Shown: positions 23,596 to 34,030 of the stretch, piece by piece
Position numbering within the stretch: position 1 is the stretch's first letter
Layout of the letters: each line of letters starts with the position of its first letter
Notes under the pieces: generated by a model
Told to the model about the DNA's origin: nothing
Seen by the model: the letters and a program-made list of their open reading frames with translations, nothing else
Database searches by the model: none
Made by a program: the position numbers and the translations under genes
From: Candidatus Aerophobota bacterium
GTDB lineage: Bacteria > Aerophobota > Aerophobia > Aerophobales > JAGGXI01
Length of the DNA: 37,603 bases
Reading direction: 5' to 3'
Assembly: GCA_021163155.1 (NCBI GenBank)
Contig: JAGGXI010000076.1
Location: 1 to 37,603 of the forward strand

Positions 23596-23632
23596 AAGAA
23601 AGCCCCCGACTCCTATTCGTGGAGAGTGTCAA
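23596..23632 (+). mobile_element. IS200/IS605-like right-end remnant
   Basis: AAGCCCCCGACTCC, a short loop, and GGAGAGTGTCAA resemble the right end and omega-RNA 3' hairpin of IS200/IS605-family (TnpB-type) elements, which typically end in GCCCCC...GGGGAGTGTCAA. No tnpA or tnpB reading frame is left upstream, so it would be a solo end. The remainder of the 23493-23868 gap shows no credible gene; a 65-codon minus-strand frame across it is most likely spurious. Confidence 0.4.
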
Positions 23633-23868
23633 TTTTTGTTTCTTGCTTGAGAGTAAATCCATCTGTTCAAATTCATTTTGTCGATAATCCTTAAGAGTAA
23701 TTTTAATAAAGCATTTTAACAGCGTATTAGCCACTTCCACAAAAAATAAGAACTTTTAGAGGACTTTGATGGGCAAAATCCTCTATTTATGCGGCTCATT
23801 CTTTTAAGAATTCAAATCTTTTTTTGACACAAAATTTGAATAAGATATACTCGTATTTGATAATGAAA

Positions 23869-24108
23869 TTAATTTCAGATTCGGCAAACTGTGAGAGTGC
23901 CTGACCTGGCGAGGGGAGGCTTTAGCCTCCCAGTAGACTTTAGCTTTTGTTTTGCAAAGGGCGGCTGAACTCGCCCCTACCCAAAAAAGAAAAATATTTT
24001 TTGTTCCTAAAAAATTTTAAAAAAATTAATTTTCATGAAAATTAGAGTCAGAATAATATTTTAGGATAAACTTAATGATCATTATTCAAATTACCAAATC
24101 TGGGTTAA
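23869..24108. mobile_element. MITE-like element, inverted copy
   Basis: This is a 240-bp copy in the opposite orientation to the one at 21638. It starts with the end TTAATTTCAGATTCGGCAA, continues with ACTGTGAGAGTGCCTG, then the nested-palindrome core (about 23911-23984), then the AT-rich arm, and finishes with CCAAATCTGGGTTAA. The PEPCK-like gene is thus bracketed by inverted copies. Confidence 0.78.
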
Positions 24109-24170
24109 TAGCACTATAAAATTATAGACATTAATTAATGATTTCTATTAAAGGTAAGGAATTTATAAAA

Positions 24171-24674
24171 ATGAAAAAATTAATTGCTGTTTCAGGAAGT
24201 GATAGTGATGATGGAAGTCTTACAGAGTTTGCATTAAAAGCTGCGGAGGAAGTAGGGTATTGTATTGCTAAAAAAGGTGGAGTTTTAATCTGTGGTGGCA
24301 GGGGTGGAATTATGGAATCAGCGTCTAAAGGAGCAAAAAAAGGAGGAGGATTAACTGTAGGAATTTTGCCTGGGTCGAAAGAAGAGGCAAATGAATTTAT
24401 CGATATAGCTATTCCTACTTATTTAGGTTATTTTAGAAATTATATTCTTATGAGTAGTGCTGATGCAATAATTGGTATAGCTGGTAGATGGGGGACTTTA
24501 AACGAGATTTCTTTTGCTTTAAATATTGACAAACCTGTTATTATTTTAAAGGGTAGCGGTGGCTGGGTAGATATTTTAAGCGATAAGGAGTTATTAAAAA
24601 AATTTGAAAGAAAGCCTTACATCGCTCAATCAACAAAAGAGGCGGTTGAACTTGCCTTTAAAGTCAGTTCTTGA
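24171..24674 (+). CDS. LOG/SLOG-fold protein (TIGR00725-like)
   Basis: The product of about 167 aa has the Rossmann-like fold shared by lysine-decarboxylase-like (LOG) phosphoribohydrolases and DprA-type nucleotide-binding domains. Visible motifs are the N-terminal IAVSGSD, then ICGGRGGIMESASKGA (the GGRGGxME nucleotide-binding signature), and GRWGTLNEISFALN in place of the LOG PGGxGTxxE motif. This subgroup lacks a confirmed reaction; binding or hydrolysis of a nucleotide monophosphate is plausible. ATG 24171 is preferred over ATG 24138 because AAGGTAAGGA lies just upstream of it and the core begins directly after it. Confidence 0.8.
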   Translation: MKKLIAVSGSDSDDGSLTEFALKAAEEVGYCIAKKGGVLICGGRGGIMESASKGAKKGGGLTVGILPGSKEEANEFIDIAIPTYLGYFRNYILMSSADAIIGIAGRWGTLNEISFALNIDKPVIILKGSGGWVDILSDKELLKKFERKPYIAQSTKEAVELAFKVSS

Positions 24675-24687
24675 TCATTATCCCATC

Positions 24688-24734
24688 AACCTTTACCCCG
24701 CTAAATAGTAGTAACATCTAATGGGGTTTAGGTT
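24688..24734. repeat. Palindromic unit (ACCCC...ATCTAATGGGGT)
   Basis: AACCTTTACCCC and GGGGTTTAGGTT can pair around an internal segment containing AACATCTAATGGGG, which is shared with 14096-14122. It directly abuts the REP-like repeat at 24731. Confidence 0.6.
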
Positions 24735-24797
24735 GCGTAAAGAGACGCAGGCTAAAGCCTTGCGGCTACCATTTTTTCGTGCAAAAGTTAGCTGACA
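24731..24797. repeat. REP-like hairpin plus CGTGCAAAA tail
   Basis: GGTTGCG...CGGCTACC arms enclose GCAGGCTAAAGCCTTGC, the reverse-oriented form of the GGTAGCCGC family. The following ATTTTTTCGTGCAAAAGTT and CTGACA nearly duplicate the minus-strand sequence at 9966-9939, so the true repeat unit is about 67 bp. It fills the gap before the PHP gene. Confidence 0.75.
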
Positions 24798-24837
24798 ATC
24801 TTCGATATAAATTAAAATGAAAAAGCAGGAGAAAAAT

Positions 24838-25680
24838 TTGGAAAGGATAGATTTACATATTCATAGTATATATTCTGACGGGAGTTTTACGCCAGAGGAG
24901 ATTGTTTATAGAGCTAAAAAACTTAAACTAAAGGTTATTTCCATTACAGATCATGATAGTATCTCAGGAATAGAGGAAGAAATAGAAGCAGGTAAAAAAT
25001 TAAAAGTGGAAATTGTGCCAGGTGTTGAGATGAGTACCGATGTAGGAAATGACGAAATTCATATTCTTGGTTATTACATAGATTGGAAAAATAAAATTTT
25101 TTTAACTCAATTAAAGATATTCCAAGAGTCACGGGCAAAAAGAAATAAAAAATTGGTTGAGAGGCTTAAAGAGTTGGGAATGCCCGTTAACTATCACGAA
25201 TTGAAGAAATTAGCTGCTAAAGGAGGAGTGGTAAATCGTCTCCATATCGCTCGTTTAATGAAAGAAAAAGGGTACGTTTCCTCTATAGGAGAAGCTTTTG
25301 AAGAATGGTTAAACCCGGGTAAACCCGCTTATATAAAGAGAATGAAAGTATCTCCTTTTGAAATTATTCAATTGATTCTGGATATAGGAGGAATTCCTGT
25401 TTTTGCTCACCCTTATCTTTCTAAAAGGGATGATTTAATAGCTGATTTTGTAAAAGCAGGACTTAAGGGAATAGAAGTCTATCATAGCGCACATAACGCT
25501 CAAGCTGAACAACATTATCGAAAAATAGCTCAAAAATATCATCTTCTTATCACTGGAGGCTCGGATTGTCATGGAAAAAATAAGGATAAGATATTGATGG
25601 GCACAGTGAATGTTCCTGCTACCCTCTTAGAAAATTTGAAGAAAGAAAAGGAAAAACTTAAATGCTCTCTGCTTATCTAA
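24838..25680 (+). CDS. PHP-domain phosphoesterase (RNase AM/YciV-like)
   Basis: The product of about 280 aa is a polymerase-and-histidinol-phosphatase-type metal enzyme. Motifs in order: IDLHIHSIYSDGSFTPEEIV, ITDHDSISG, PGVEMST near the domain core, VFAHPYLSK, and GGSDCHG at the end. This arrangement matches the YciV/RNase AM group, which hydrolyses 3',5'-nucleoside bisphosphates or trims short RNAs. The TTG at 24838 is favoured because GCAGGAGA lies at normal SD distance and the domain starts right after it; ATG 24817, without a visible SD, would add seven residues. It overlaps the miaB start by 19 bases, so it heads the tRNA-modification operon. Confidence 0.85.
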   Translation: MERIDLHIHSIYSDGSFTPEEIVYRAKKLKLKVISITDHDSISGIEEEIEAGKKLKVEIVPGVEMSTDVGNDEIHILGYYIDWKNKIFLTQLKIFQESRAKRNKKLVERLKELGMPVNYHELKKLAAKGGVVNRLHIARLMKEKGYVSSIGEAFEEWLNPGKPAYIKRMKVSPFEIIQLILDIGGIPVFAHPYLSKRDDLIADFVKAGLKGIEVYHSAHNAQAEQHYRKIAQKYHLLITGGSDCHGKNKDKILMGTVNVPATLLENLKKEKEKLKCSLLI

Positions 25681-26978
25681 AGACCTATGGCTGCCAGATG
25701 AACGAATATGATTCTGAGGTTATGGCTGGATTATTAAAAGAAAATGGTTATGGTTTAGTAGATAATCCAGAGAAGGCAGATGTAATTTTACTTAATACTT
25801 GTTATGTACGAGAGAAAGTTAAGCATAAGATTTATAGTAAATTAGGGGAACTTGAAAAATTAAAGGAAAAGAATCCTCATATTATACTGGGTCTCTGCGG
25901 ATGTCTTGTCCAGAGAGAGCCGAAAGAAACTATTCAAAGAGCTCCATTTTTAGATTTTCTTTTAGGCACTTTTAGTTTTTATAAATTGTCAGAGGTAATC
26001 AATAATATTAGGAAAAATCATAAAATGGTAATAAATGTGGAAGAAAATAGTAATGGATTACCCAAGGGCTTACCTAAATTGAGAAGGAAAAAGTTTAGCG
26101 CTTTTGTTCCTATAATACGAGGTTGTAATAATTTTTGTTCTTATTGTAATGTCCCTTATGTTAGAGGGAGAGAGAAGAGCAGAGCTCCTGAAGATATTTT
26201 AAAAGAGATTGATGAACTCTCCTCTCATGGATACAAAGAGGTGACTCTCCTTGGACAAAATGTGAATTCATATGGTAAGGATTTAAAAGAAAAAATAGAT
26301 TTTGCTGATATACTTTCTTTAATTAATCAAATTAAAGGAATAAAGAGAATAAGGTTTACCACTTCTCATCCAAAGGATTTAAATAGTAAACTTATAAGAA
26401 GTATGGACAGCCTGGATAAGGTTTGTGAACATCTTCATCTTCCTCTTCAATCCGGGTCCGATAAAATTTTACAACAAATGAGAAGGGGATATACGCGGAG
26501 TATGTACAGAGACTTAGTTAATGAAACTCGCAAGATAGTTCCTGGGATAAGTCTTACTACTGATATTATTGTAGGATTTCCTGGAGAGGAAGAGAGAGAT
26601 TTTCAGGATACCCTAAATTTAGTAAAAGAGATAAGATTTGATGGAGCATTTACCTTTATCTATTCTTGTTTAAAGGGGACAAAAGCAGCCGAACTTAAGC
26701 ATCAGATTCCCGAGGAGGTAAAGAAAGAGAGGTTACGTAGACTTATTGAGATTCAAAAGAAAATTAATCAGGAGAATAATGAGACTTTGGTAGAAAAAGA
26801 ATTTAGTGTTCTTGTAGAGGGAGTATCAAAAAAAAACGAAAGTGAACTACAAGGGAGAACTCGTCATAATAAGATTGTGGTCTTTAAAGGTAAAAGAGAT
26901 TTAATAGGTAAATTTGTTCTTGTAAAGGTAACTGAAGGTGGTTGTTGGGCTTTAAAGGGGGATAGGATTATTTGTTGA
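25662..26978 (+). CDS. miaB: tRNA-2-methylthio-N6-dimethylallyladenosine synthase
   Basis: This 438-aa radical-SAM methylthiotransferase adds the 2-methylthio group to i6A37 of tRNAs reading UNN codons. The N-terminal UPF0004 domain holds three cluster cysteines (KTYGCQMNEYDSE, LLNTCYVREK, GLCGCLVQRE). The radical-SAM core carries CNNFCSYCNVPYVRGRE, and a TRAM RNA-binding domain ends the protein. All expected ligands are present. Its start lies inside the 3' end of the PHP gene, and its last bases overlap the start of miaA, which makes the substrate i6A37. The two steps of the pathway are thus translationally linked. Confidence 0.96.
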   Translation: MLSAYLKTYGCQMNEYDSEVMAGLLKENGYGLVDNPEKADVILLNTCYVREKVKHKIYSKLGELEKLKEKNPHIILGLCGCLVQREPKETIQRAPFLDFLLGTFSFYKLSEVINNIRKNHKMVINVEENSNGLPKGLPKLRRKKFSAFVPIIRGCNNFCSYCNVPYVRGREKSRAPEDILKEIDELSSHGYKEVTLLGQNVNSYGKDLKEKIDFADILSLINQIKGIKRIRFTTSHPKDLNSKLIRSMDSLDKVCEHLHLPLQSGSDKILQQMRRGYTRSMYRDLVNETRKIVPGISLTTDIIVGFPGEEERDFQDTLNLVKEIRFDGAFTFIYSCLKGTKAAELKHQIPEEVKKERLRRLIEIQKKINQENNETLVEKEFSVLVEGVSKKNESELQGRTRHNKIVVFKGKRDLIGKFVLVKVTEGGCWALKGDRIIC

Positions 26979-27934
26979 AAGCTCTTTTAATTATTTTGGG
27001 GCCAACTGCGGTAGGGAAAACAGAGGTAGCTTTAAGTCTTTTAAAGAAGATTAAAGGAGAGATAATATCCGCCGATTCTCGCCAGATTTATAAAAATATG
27101 GATATAGGAACAGCCAAACCTTCCAAAGAGGTAAGAGAAGAATTCCCCCATCATCTTGTAGATATATTTTCTCCCGATAAGATTTTCAGTGCTGCTGAAT
27201 TTAAAGAAAGAGCAGAAATTATCATCAAATCTCTGCAAAAAGAAAATAAGTTACCTATCATTGTTGGTGGTTCAGGACTTTATATAAAGGTAGTTGTTGA
27301 TGGGATTTTTGTAGGTCCAGGAGCAAACTGGCAATTGCGAGAACAACTTAAAGAAAGAGCAAGAAAAGAAGGCGAGAAATCTTTGTATCAGGAGTTGGAA
27401 AGGATAGACCCTTTGGCAGCTTCTCGCATTCATCCTCATGATGAGATAAGGGTTATTCGTGCTCTTGAAGTTTATTATCTTACAAAGAAACCTATCTCAT
27501 CTTATCAAAAGCAGAGACTTTCTTCTTTATCCAATACATTGATAATTGGTTTAAGAAGAGAAAGAGCTCTTCTTTATCAATTAATTAATCAACGTGTGGA
27601 TAAGATGATAAAAGAGGGATTAATTAGTGAGGTAGAGTCTCTTCTTAAGAGAGGATATTCAGAAAATTTATTTTCTCTACAAGGATTGGGATATAAACAC
27701 ATTGTTAAATATTTAAGAGGAGATTATACGAAGGAAGAGGCGATAAGATTAATGAAAAGGGATACACGAAGATTTGCTAAAAGACAACTAAACTATTTTA
27801 AACAGGATAAACGGATAATCTGGTTGGATATGGAAAAATACTCTTCCCCTGAAGATGTTTCCAAAGAGATAATAAAAATTCTTTCTGAGAAACTACCTCA
27901 AAATGTGGTGCAGTCCTTTAGTTTAACAAGTTAA
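26972..27934 (+). CDS. miaA: tRNA dimethylallyltransferase
   Basis: The 320-aa enzyme transfers the isopentenyl group from DMAPP to A37 of tRNA. The P-loop-like GPTAVGKTEVA, the substrate-binding ISADSRQIYKNMDIGTAKP and the VVGGSGLYIK loop are all present, and the length is normal. It begins with TTG (26972 or the next codon, 26975), overlapping the end of miaB, with an AGGGGGATAGGA purine tract as SD. The product feeds MiaB, so the pair completes ms2i6A37 modification. Confidence 0.95.
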   Translation: MLKALLIILGPTAVGKTEVALSLLKKIKGEIISADSRQIYKNMDIGTAKPSKEVREEFPHHLVDIFSPDKIFSAAEFKERAEIIIKSLQKENKLPIIVGGSGLYIKVVVDGIFVGPGANWQLREQLKERARKEGEKSLYQELERIDPLAASRIHPHDEIRVIRALEVYYLTKKPISSYQKQRLSSLSNTLIIGLRRERALLYQLINQRVDKMIKEGLISEVESLLKRGYSENLFSLQGLGYKHIVKYLRGDYTKEEAIRLMKRDTRRFAKRQLNYFKQDKRIIWLDMEKYSSPEDVSKEIIKILSEKLPQNVVQSFSLTS

Positions 27935-27956
27935 ATTTAAATATAGAGGGAGATAA

Positions 27957-29165
27957 ATGAATTTTAGAGAACAGGTTTGTTTAATCAAGGAAAATACAGT
28001 AGACCTTATTCAAGAAGAAGAGCTTTTAAGGAGAATAGAAAAAAAGGGCTCCATCAGAGTTAAATTTGGGGTTGACCCCACATCTCCTGATATTCATTTA
28101 GGGCATAGTGTAGTTCTTCTTAAATTAAGATGCTTTCAGGATTTAGGGCATAAAGTAGTTCTTTTAATTGGAGATTTTACCGCTAAGGTCGGAGATCCCA
28201 GTGGAAGAAACAAGATGAGGAAGCCTCTTTCTACTGAAGAGATAAAAGCTAATGCTAAAACATATAAAGAGCAAGCTTTTAAGATTTTAAGTCCTGAAAA
28301 GACAGAGGTGCTTTATAACAGCACATGGCTAAGTAAGATGAATTTTTCTCGTGTTTTAAAGCTTGCCTCTCATTATACTGTTGCCAGGATGTTGGAGAGA
28401 GACGACTTTAATGAGCGATACCATAGTAAATATCCCATAGGTTTGCACGAGTTTTTCTATCCTCTTATGCAGGCTTACGATTCAATAGCTTTAAAGGCAG
28501 ATGTTGAAATTGGGGGGACAGACCAGAAATTCAATCTCCTTTTAGGAAGACAGATGCAGAAATCTTATGGCCAGGCTCCTCAAGTGATAATTACTATGCC
28601 CATTCTTGAAGGAACCGATGGCGTGGAAAAAATGAGCAAAAGTTTAGGAAATTACATTGGCATTACAGAATCTCCTCGCGAGATGTATGGTAAACTTATG
28701 TCTATCCCGGATAATTTAATATTCAGATATTTTAGATTACTTACCTCTTTATCTGAAGAAAAGATTCAAAAGAAAGAAGAAGCTTTGTCTAAAGGGATAC
28801 TCCATCCCAAGGAGATAAAAAAAGATTTAGCTAAATGGATAGTTACTTTTTATTATGGTGCATCTTCTGCAAATATGGAGGAGAAGAGATTTGAAAATTT
28901 ATTTAAAAAAAGAAAAATTCCTGAAGAGTTGCCTTCCTATTGTGTACATTCTTGCGAGCTGAAAAATGATAAAATTTGGATAATAAAACTTCTTAAATTA
29001 GCACATTTTGCAAGAAGTGGCTCAGAGGCTCGTCGCTTAATTGCCCAGGGAGGAGTGAAGTGGGATGGAAAGAGAATAAAAGATGTTGAGCTTGAGCTTT
29101 CTTTAGATAATGGACATATCTTACAGGTAGGAAAAAGAAGTTTTATGAAGATTATAAAATTGTAG
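27957..29165 (+). CDS. tyrS: Tyrosyl-tRNA synthetase
   Basis: The 402-aa class I synthetase charges tRNA-Tyr. HLGH at 47-50 is the HIGH motif, followed by the GDPSGRN region. KMSKS is exact at 225-229, and a C-terminal S4 RNA-binding domain begins with LLKLAHFARSGSEARRLI. The overall layout is that of the bacterial TyrRS subgroup with a longer connective region. It follows miaA by 22 bp with a GAGGGAG SD, so it probably belongs to the PHP-miaB-miaA operon. Confidence 0.95.
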   Translation: MNFREQVCLIKENTVDLIQEEELLRRIEKKGSIRVKFGVDPTSPDIHLGHSVVLLKLRCFQDLGHKVVLLIGDFTAKVGDPSGRNKMRKPLSTEEIKANAKTYKEQAFKILSPEKTEVLYNSTWLSKMNFSRVLKLASHYTVARMLERDDFNERYHSKYPIGLHEFFYPLMQAYDSIALKADVEIGGTDQKFNLLLGRQMQKSYGQAPQVIITMPILEGTDGVEKMSKSLGNYIGITESPREMYGKLMSIPDNLIFRYFRLLTSLSEEKIQKKEEALSKGILHPKEIKKDLAKWIVTFYYGASSANMEEKRFENLFKKRKIPEELPSYCVHSCELKNDKIWIIKLLKLAHFARSGSEARRLIAQGGVKWDGKRIKDVELELSLDNGHILQVGKRSFMKIIKL

Positions 29166-29192
29166 AGAGTTTTAATAGAGAGTCCTGAAGAA

Positions 29193-31321
<2,129 letters not shown>

Positions 31322-31336
31322 ATAGAAAGAGATACC

Positions 31337-31402
31337 GGTAGCCGCAGGCTTCAGCCTGCGAAGAGGTGAGATGTGAGAGGAAAAAAGCAGGATTATAAGT
31401 GA
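31337..31402. repeat. REP-like hairpin with conserved 3' tail
   Basis: GGTAGCCGCAGGCTTCAGCCTGCG (31337-31360) forms the family hairpin. It and the following 40 bases (AAGAGGTGAGATGTGAGAGG...) are almost identical to 37547-37603. It lies between ligA and the phosphoesterase gene. Confidence 0.85.
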
Positions 31403-31415
31403 AAGGATTTATAAG

Positions 31416-31901
31416 ATGCTTATCGGAATTATGGCCGATTCTCATGATAATTTACCTATGATTGAGAGAGCGGTAAAATTTTTTAATCAGAAAAAGGTAG
31501 AATTAGTCCTTCACGCCGGTGATTTTATAGCTCCCTTTGTTGTGATAAGAGAGTTAAAGAATCTTTCTTCTCCTTTAATTGGTGTCTTTGGAAATAATGA
31601 TGGAGAGAAAGAGGGACTAAGAAAAGAAATAGCTAAAATAGGAGAGATTCATTCTCCTCCATATGAATTAAAATACGGAGGAAGAAAAATTGTTCTTTCT
31701 CATATTCCCCTTGATCTTAAAAAGATAAAAGAGTCTGAATACGACCTCATTGTTTATGGTCATACTCATCAACCTGTAATAAAAAGAGATAAAGGGTCTT
31801 TATTAGTTAACCCTGGAGAGTGTGGAGGATGGATTACTGGATATGCTACTGTAGCCCTGGTAGATTTGGACAAAATGGAAGCAGAGATAGGTAACCTTTA
31901 G
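31416..31901 (+). CDS. YfcE/MJ0936-type metallophosphodiesterase
   Basis: The 161-aa calcineurin-like enzyme has the five metal-binding blocks in order: GIMADSHDN at the N-terminus, LHAGDF, GVFGNNDGE, LSHIP, and YGHTHQP. Proteins of this size and pattern (YfcE group) hydrolyse phosphodiesters with Mn or a related metal in the cytoplasm; the natural substrate is unknown. No signal peptide is seen. The C-terminal NPGECGGWITGYATVALVDL is family-typical. It stands alone behind a REP-like repeat. Confidence 0.88.
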   Translation: MLIGIMADSHDNLPMIERAVKFFNQKKVELVLHAGDFIAPFVVIRELKNLSSPLIGVFGNNDGEKEGLRKEIAKIGEIHSPPYELKYGGRKIVLSHIPLDLKKIKESEYDLIVYGHTHQPVIKRDKGSLLVNPGECGGWITGYATVALVDLDKMEAEIGNL

Positions 31902-31921
31902 TAGTTACCTTCACTCTCTTT

Positions 31922-32058
31922 TTGTAATTTGAGATTTCTGATTACACAGATAAAAGTTCAAATTACACAGATTTCATTATTGTAAATCAGTGTAATCATC
32001 TTTAAGAGTCTGTGTAATCAGAGGCCTCTGGAGGTTTTTCAGAGGTCTCTAATTTGGT
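31922..32058. repeat. GTGTAATCAGAGG-family repeat, longest copy
   Basis: It contains GAGATTTCTGATTACACAGAT, AATTACACAGATTTC, AATCAGTGTAATCATC and CTGTGTAATCAGAGG, and ends in the hairpin AGAGGCCTCTGG...CAGAGGTCTCT. It matches 29193-29296 over most of its length and lies immediately upstream of the tandem promoters. Confidence 0.75.
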
Positions 32059-32061
32059 AGA

Positions 32062-32277
32062 TTGACATATTAGATATTTTGGATATAGTTTAAAAGGTTG
32101 ACAAATAAAAGGTTTTAGGATAAACTCTCTCCTGGGCATTGCTAAAGTCCCGTGTCAAGCCTATTGACTATTTTGGGAAGTATGTTAAAATAAAGGATAT
32201 GAGGGGATAAGGAGAAGAAGGTGGCTCAGGTGAAAGAAGAAGATACGTATTGACATTAAAAAGACAATATGTATGAT
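32062..32277 (+). promoter_or_regulatory. Four tandem promoter-like sequences upstream of the barrel gene
   Basis: P1: TTGACA 32062 and TATAGT 32084 (spacer 16). P2: TTGACA 32098 and TAAACT 32121 (17). P3: TTGACT 32164 and TAAAAT 32186 (16, extended TG). P4: TTGACA 32250 and TATGAT 32272 (16). P4 would give a leader of about 128 bases. The leader contains the near-perfect SD AAAGGAGGTGATG at 32325-32337, where the only ATG opens an 8-codon frame; otherwise 32278-32411 holds no clear gene. Confidence 0.6.
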
Positions 32278-32411
32278 ATATTATAATGATGTAAGAGAAG
32301 AGGTATTCTTTGCAGAGTTTAAGAAAAGGAGGTGATGAAAAGGAAAAAATTAAACTAGGTATTAAGGTGGAGGAAATTAAAATAGAAGGATTTAAAGATT
32401 AGGAGGAAAGA

Positions 32412-33329
32412 ATGAAAAAGGGCTTATTAGTAACAGTGGTGTTGCTGGCAGTAGCTCTGGTATTCACCGGATGTGCTTTTGCTGCAGACACTACAATAAC
32501 TACAAGCGGAACAATTGAGTTCAAGATTACAGGAACAGATGCGGAAGGTGAAGCCAGTGGGCTGTTTGCAGCAGGTGATGTATATGTAGATTACGAAGTC
32601 ATTGGCACTTCAGGAGATTGGGAAATTAATATTAGCCCCGAATTTGATGTGGTAGGTGGAGCATTAACGGAATGCGATTCCTATATCAAGTACAGTGGAG
32701 AAGGGATGAGTTTAACTCTTGATCCGGTGGGGATAGATTATGATCTCTGGGATGTTGCAGGAAATGCAGGAACTCCTGCTATTCCTGATAATTCAGGAAT
32801 AGCTCTGGATTTAGATATGGAACCTTTAGCTCTTAACCTGGTGGTTAACAATCAAGCAGTTGGCGATGAAACAAAATATAACTTTGGTGCAGGAATATCC
32901 TATTCTGCCTCACCAGTTACCGTTGATATTGGAATGGGCACTACTCCTGTAGAGACTGCTACCTGGTACGGTACTTTCTATGGAATTAGTTTAACAGCAG
33001 ATATGGCTCCCATAACTCTAATTGGCGAATACGGTACTTTCAGTCCTGAGGCATCTGGATTAGAAGACGGCAGCGGTTATTATGTGGAGTTAGATTATGA
33101 TTTACCTGAAGGCGGAGGCTCGCTTGGAGCTTGTTATAATGGAGCAGATGAAGCGCTGAACGGAGCTGGAACGAAAACAGCAGATAAATACTCTTATGTT
33201 GAGGGATGGTATACTTATTCTATAACTGATGATGTGAGCTTAACATTTGATGTAGCCAGTGAGGATACAGGTCTTGCAGGAGCAAAATCAGTAACTTCTT
33301 ATTATGCGAAGGTGAGCGCGTCTTTATAA
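32412..33329 (+). CDS. Probable outer-membrane beta-barrel (porin-like) protein
   Basis: The 305-aa product has a signal peptide (MKKGLLVTVVLLAVALVF...) with likely cleavage after AFA at about residue 24. A Cys at about 21 gives a weak lipobox-like FTGC, but AFA-A favours signal peptidase I. The mature part is acidic, nearly free of Lys/Arg clusters, and made of alternating hydrophobic/polar beta strands ending KVSASL, as in small porins. The usual terminal aromatic residue is missing, with tyrosines three and four residues further in. Richer base composition than its neighbours, four tandem promoters, the SD AGGAGG and a strong terminator suggest a highly expressed envelope protein. The exact pore function is inference. 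Confidence 0.7.
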   Translation: MKKGLLVTVVLLAVALVFTGCAFAADTTITTSGTIEFKITGTDAEGEASGLFAAGDVYVDYEVIGTSGDWEINISPEFDVVGGALTECDSYIKYSGEGMSLTLDPVGIDYDLWDVAGNAGTPAIPDNSGIALDLDMEPLALNLVVNNQAVGDETKYNFGAGISYSASPVTVDIGMGTTPVETATWYGTFYGISLTADMAPITLIGEYGTFSPEASGLEDGSGYYVELDYDLPEGGGSLGACYNGADEALNGAGTKTADKYSYVEGWYTYSITDDVSLTFDVASEDTGLAGAKSVTSYYAKVSASL

Positions 33330-33360
33330 GCAGGTAATAAATGAATAATGAATAGGGGAA

Positions 33361-33415
33361 AAAAGAGGCAAGCCTTTATATTGTGAAGGAGAAGAGCTTG
33401 CCTCTTTTTGTTTTT
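33361..33415 (+). terminator. Rho-independent terminator after the barrel gene
   Basis: AAAAGAGGCAAGC (33361-33373) pairs perfectly with GCTTGCCTCTTTT (33396-33408), followed by GTTTTT. A further fragment of the GTGTAATC repeat family, including GATTTCTG/CAGAAATC arms, follows at 33420-33490. Confidence 0.9.
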
Positions 33416-33506
33416 AAGAAAAAGTCTCTAATCTGTGTAATTTCGATTTTTATCTGTAAAATCAGGGATTTCTGATTTTTCCAGAAATCTTTAGAAAAGT
33501 AAAATA

Positions 33507-34028
33507 ATGAAAGTTGTTATTTTAGTAGATGGTTATAATACACTTTATCAGTCCTCTTTTTTAAAAAATCTATTGAAGAAGAATTTACATCAGGCTCAGG
33601 AAGAATTAATTAGATTAATATCTAATTACTGTTCACTTAAAGGAAGAGAAGGATACATTATTTTTGATGCATACAGACAATCATCTTCTTTAGATGTTGA
33701 GGAAGAGATTACCTCTGAGGTAAAAGTTGTTCTTACGGGAAAAGGAAAAACAGCAGATTCTTATATTGAAAGATTTATTTTTCAAAATAAATCTCGCTAT
33801 GATTATATTTATGTAGTTACTTCCGATTACTCTCAAGGAATGACAGTGATGGATACCAAAATCTTTCCCCTTTCCCCCCAGAATTTTCTTAAAGAAGTCA
33901 AAGCTTACCAAAAAGAGTTTTTAATGAAAGCGCATTCATTTAGTTCTTCCCAGAAATTTAATCCAAGATTATCTGATTACTTAAAAGATGAAGTAAGAGA
34001 AAAGTTAAAAGAAATAGGGAAAGAGTAG
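33507..34028 (+). CDS. NYN-domain (YacP/Rae1-like) endoribonuclease family protein
   Basis: The 173-aa protein has a PIN-like NYN fold. It starts VVILVDGYNTLYQ (the conserved DGYN), then IIFDAYRQ in the middle, KGKTADSYIERFI with the acidic catalytic residues, and VVTSDYSQG. This matches YacP/Rae1, a ribosome-associated endonuclease that cuts mRNA in the A site in Bacillus. The C-terminal helices are basic. It precedes the phoH-pgpH-ybeY cluster, separated by a 280-bp repeat-containing gap, and is therefore likely RNA-related. Confidence 0.85.
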   Translation: MKVVILVDGYNTLYQSSFLKNLLKKNLHQAQEELIRLISNYCSLKGREGYIIFDAYRQSSSLDVEEEITSEVKVVLTGKGKTADSYIERFIFQNKSRYDYIYVVTSDYSQGMTVMDTKIFPLSPQNFLKEVKAYQKEFLMKAHSFSSSQKFNPRLSDYLKDEVREKLKEIGKE

Positions 34029-34030
34029 AG

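Noticed and set aside
23543-23740. 65-codon minus-strand frame
   Set aside because: It covers the IS605-like right end antisense, has no convincing SD and does not resemble a known family.
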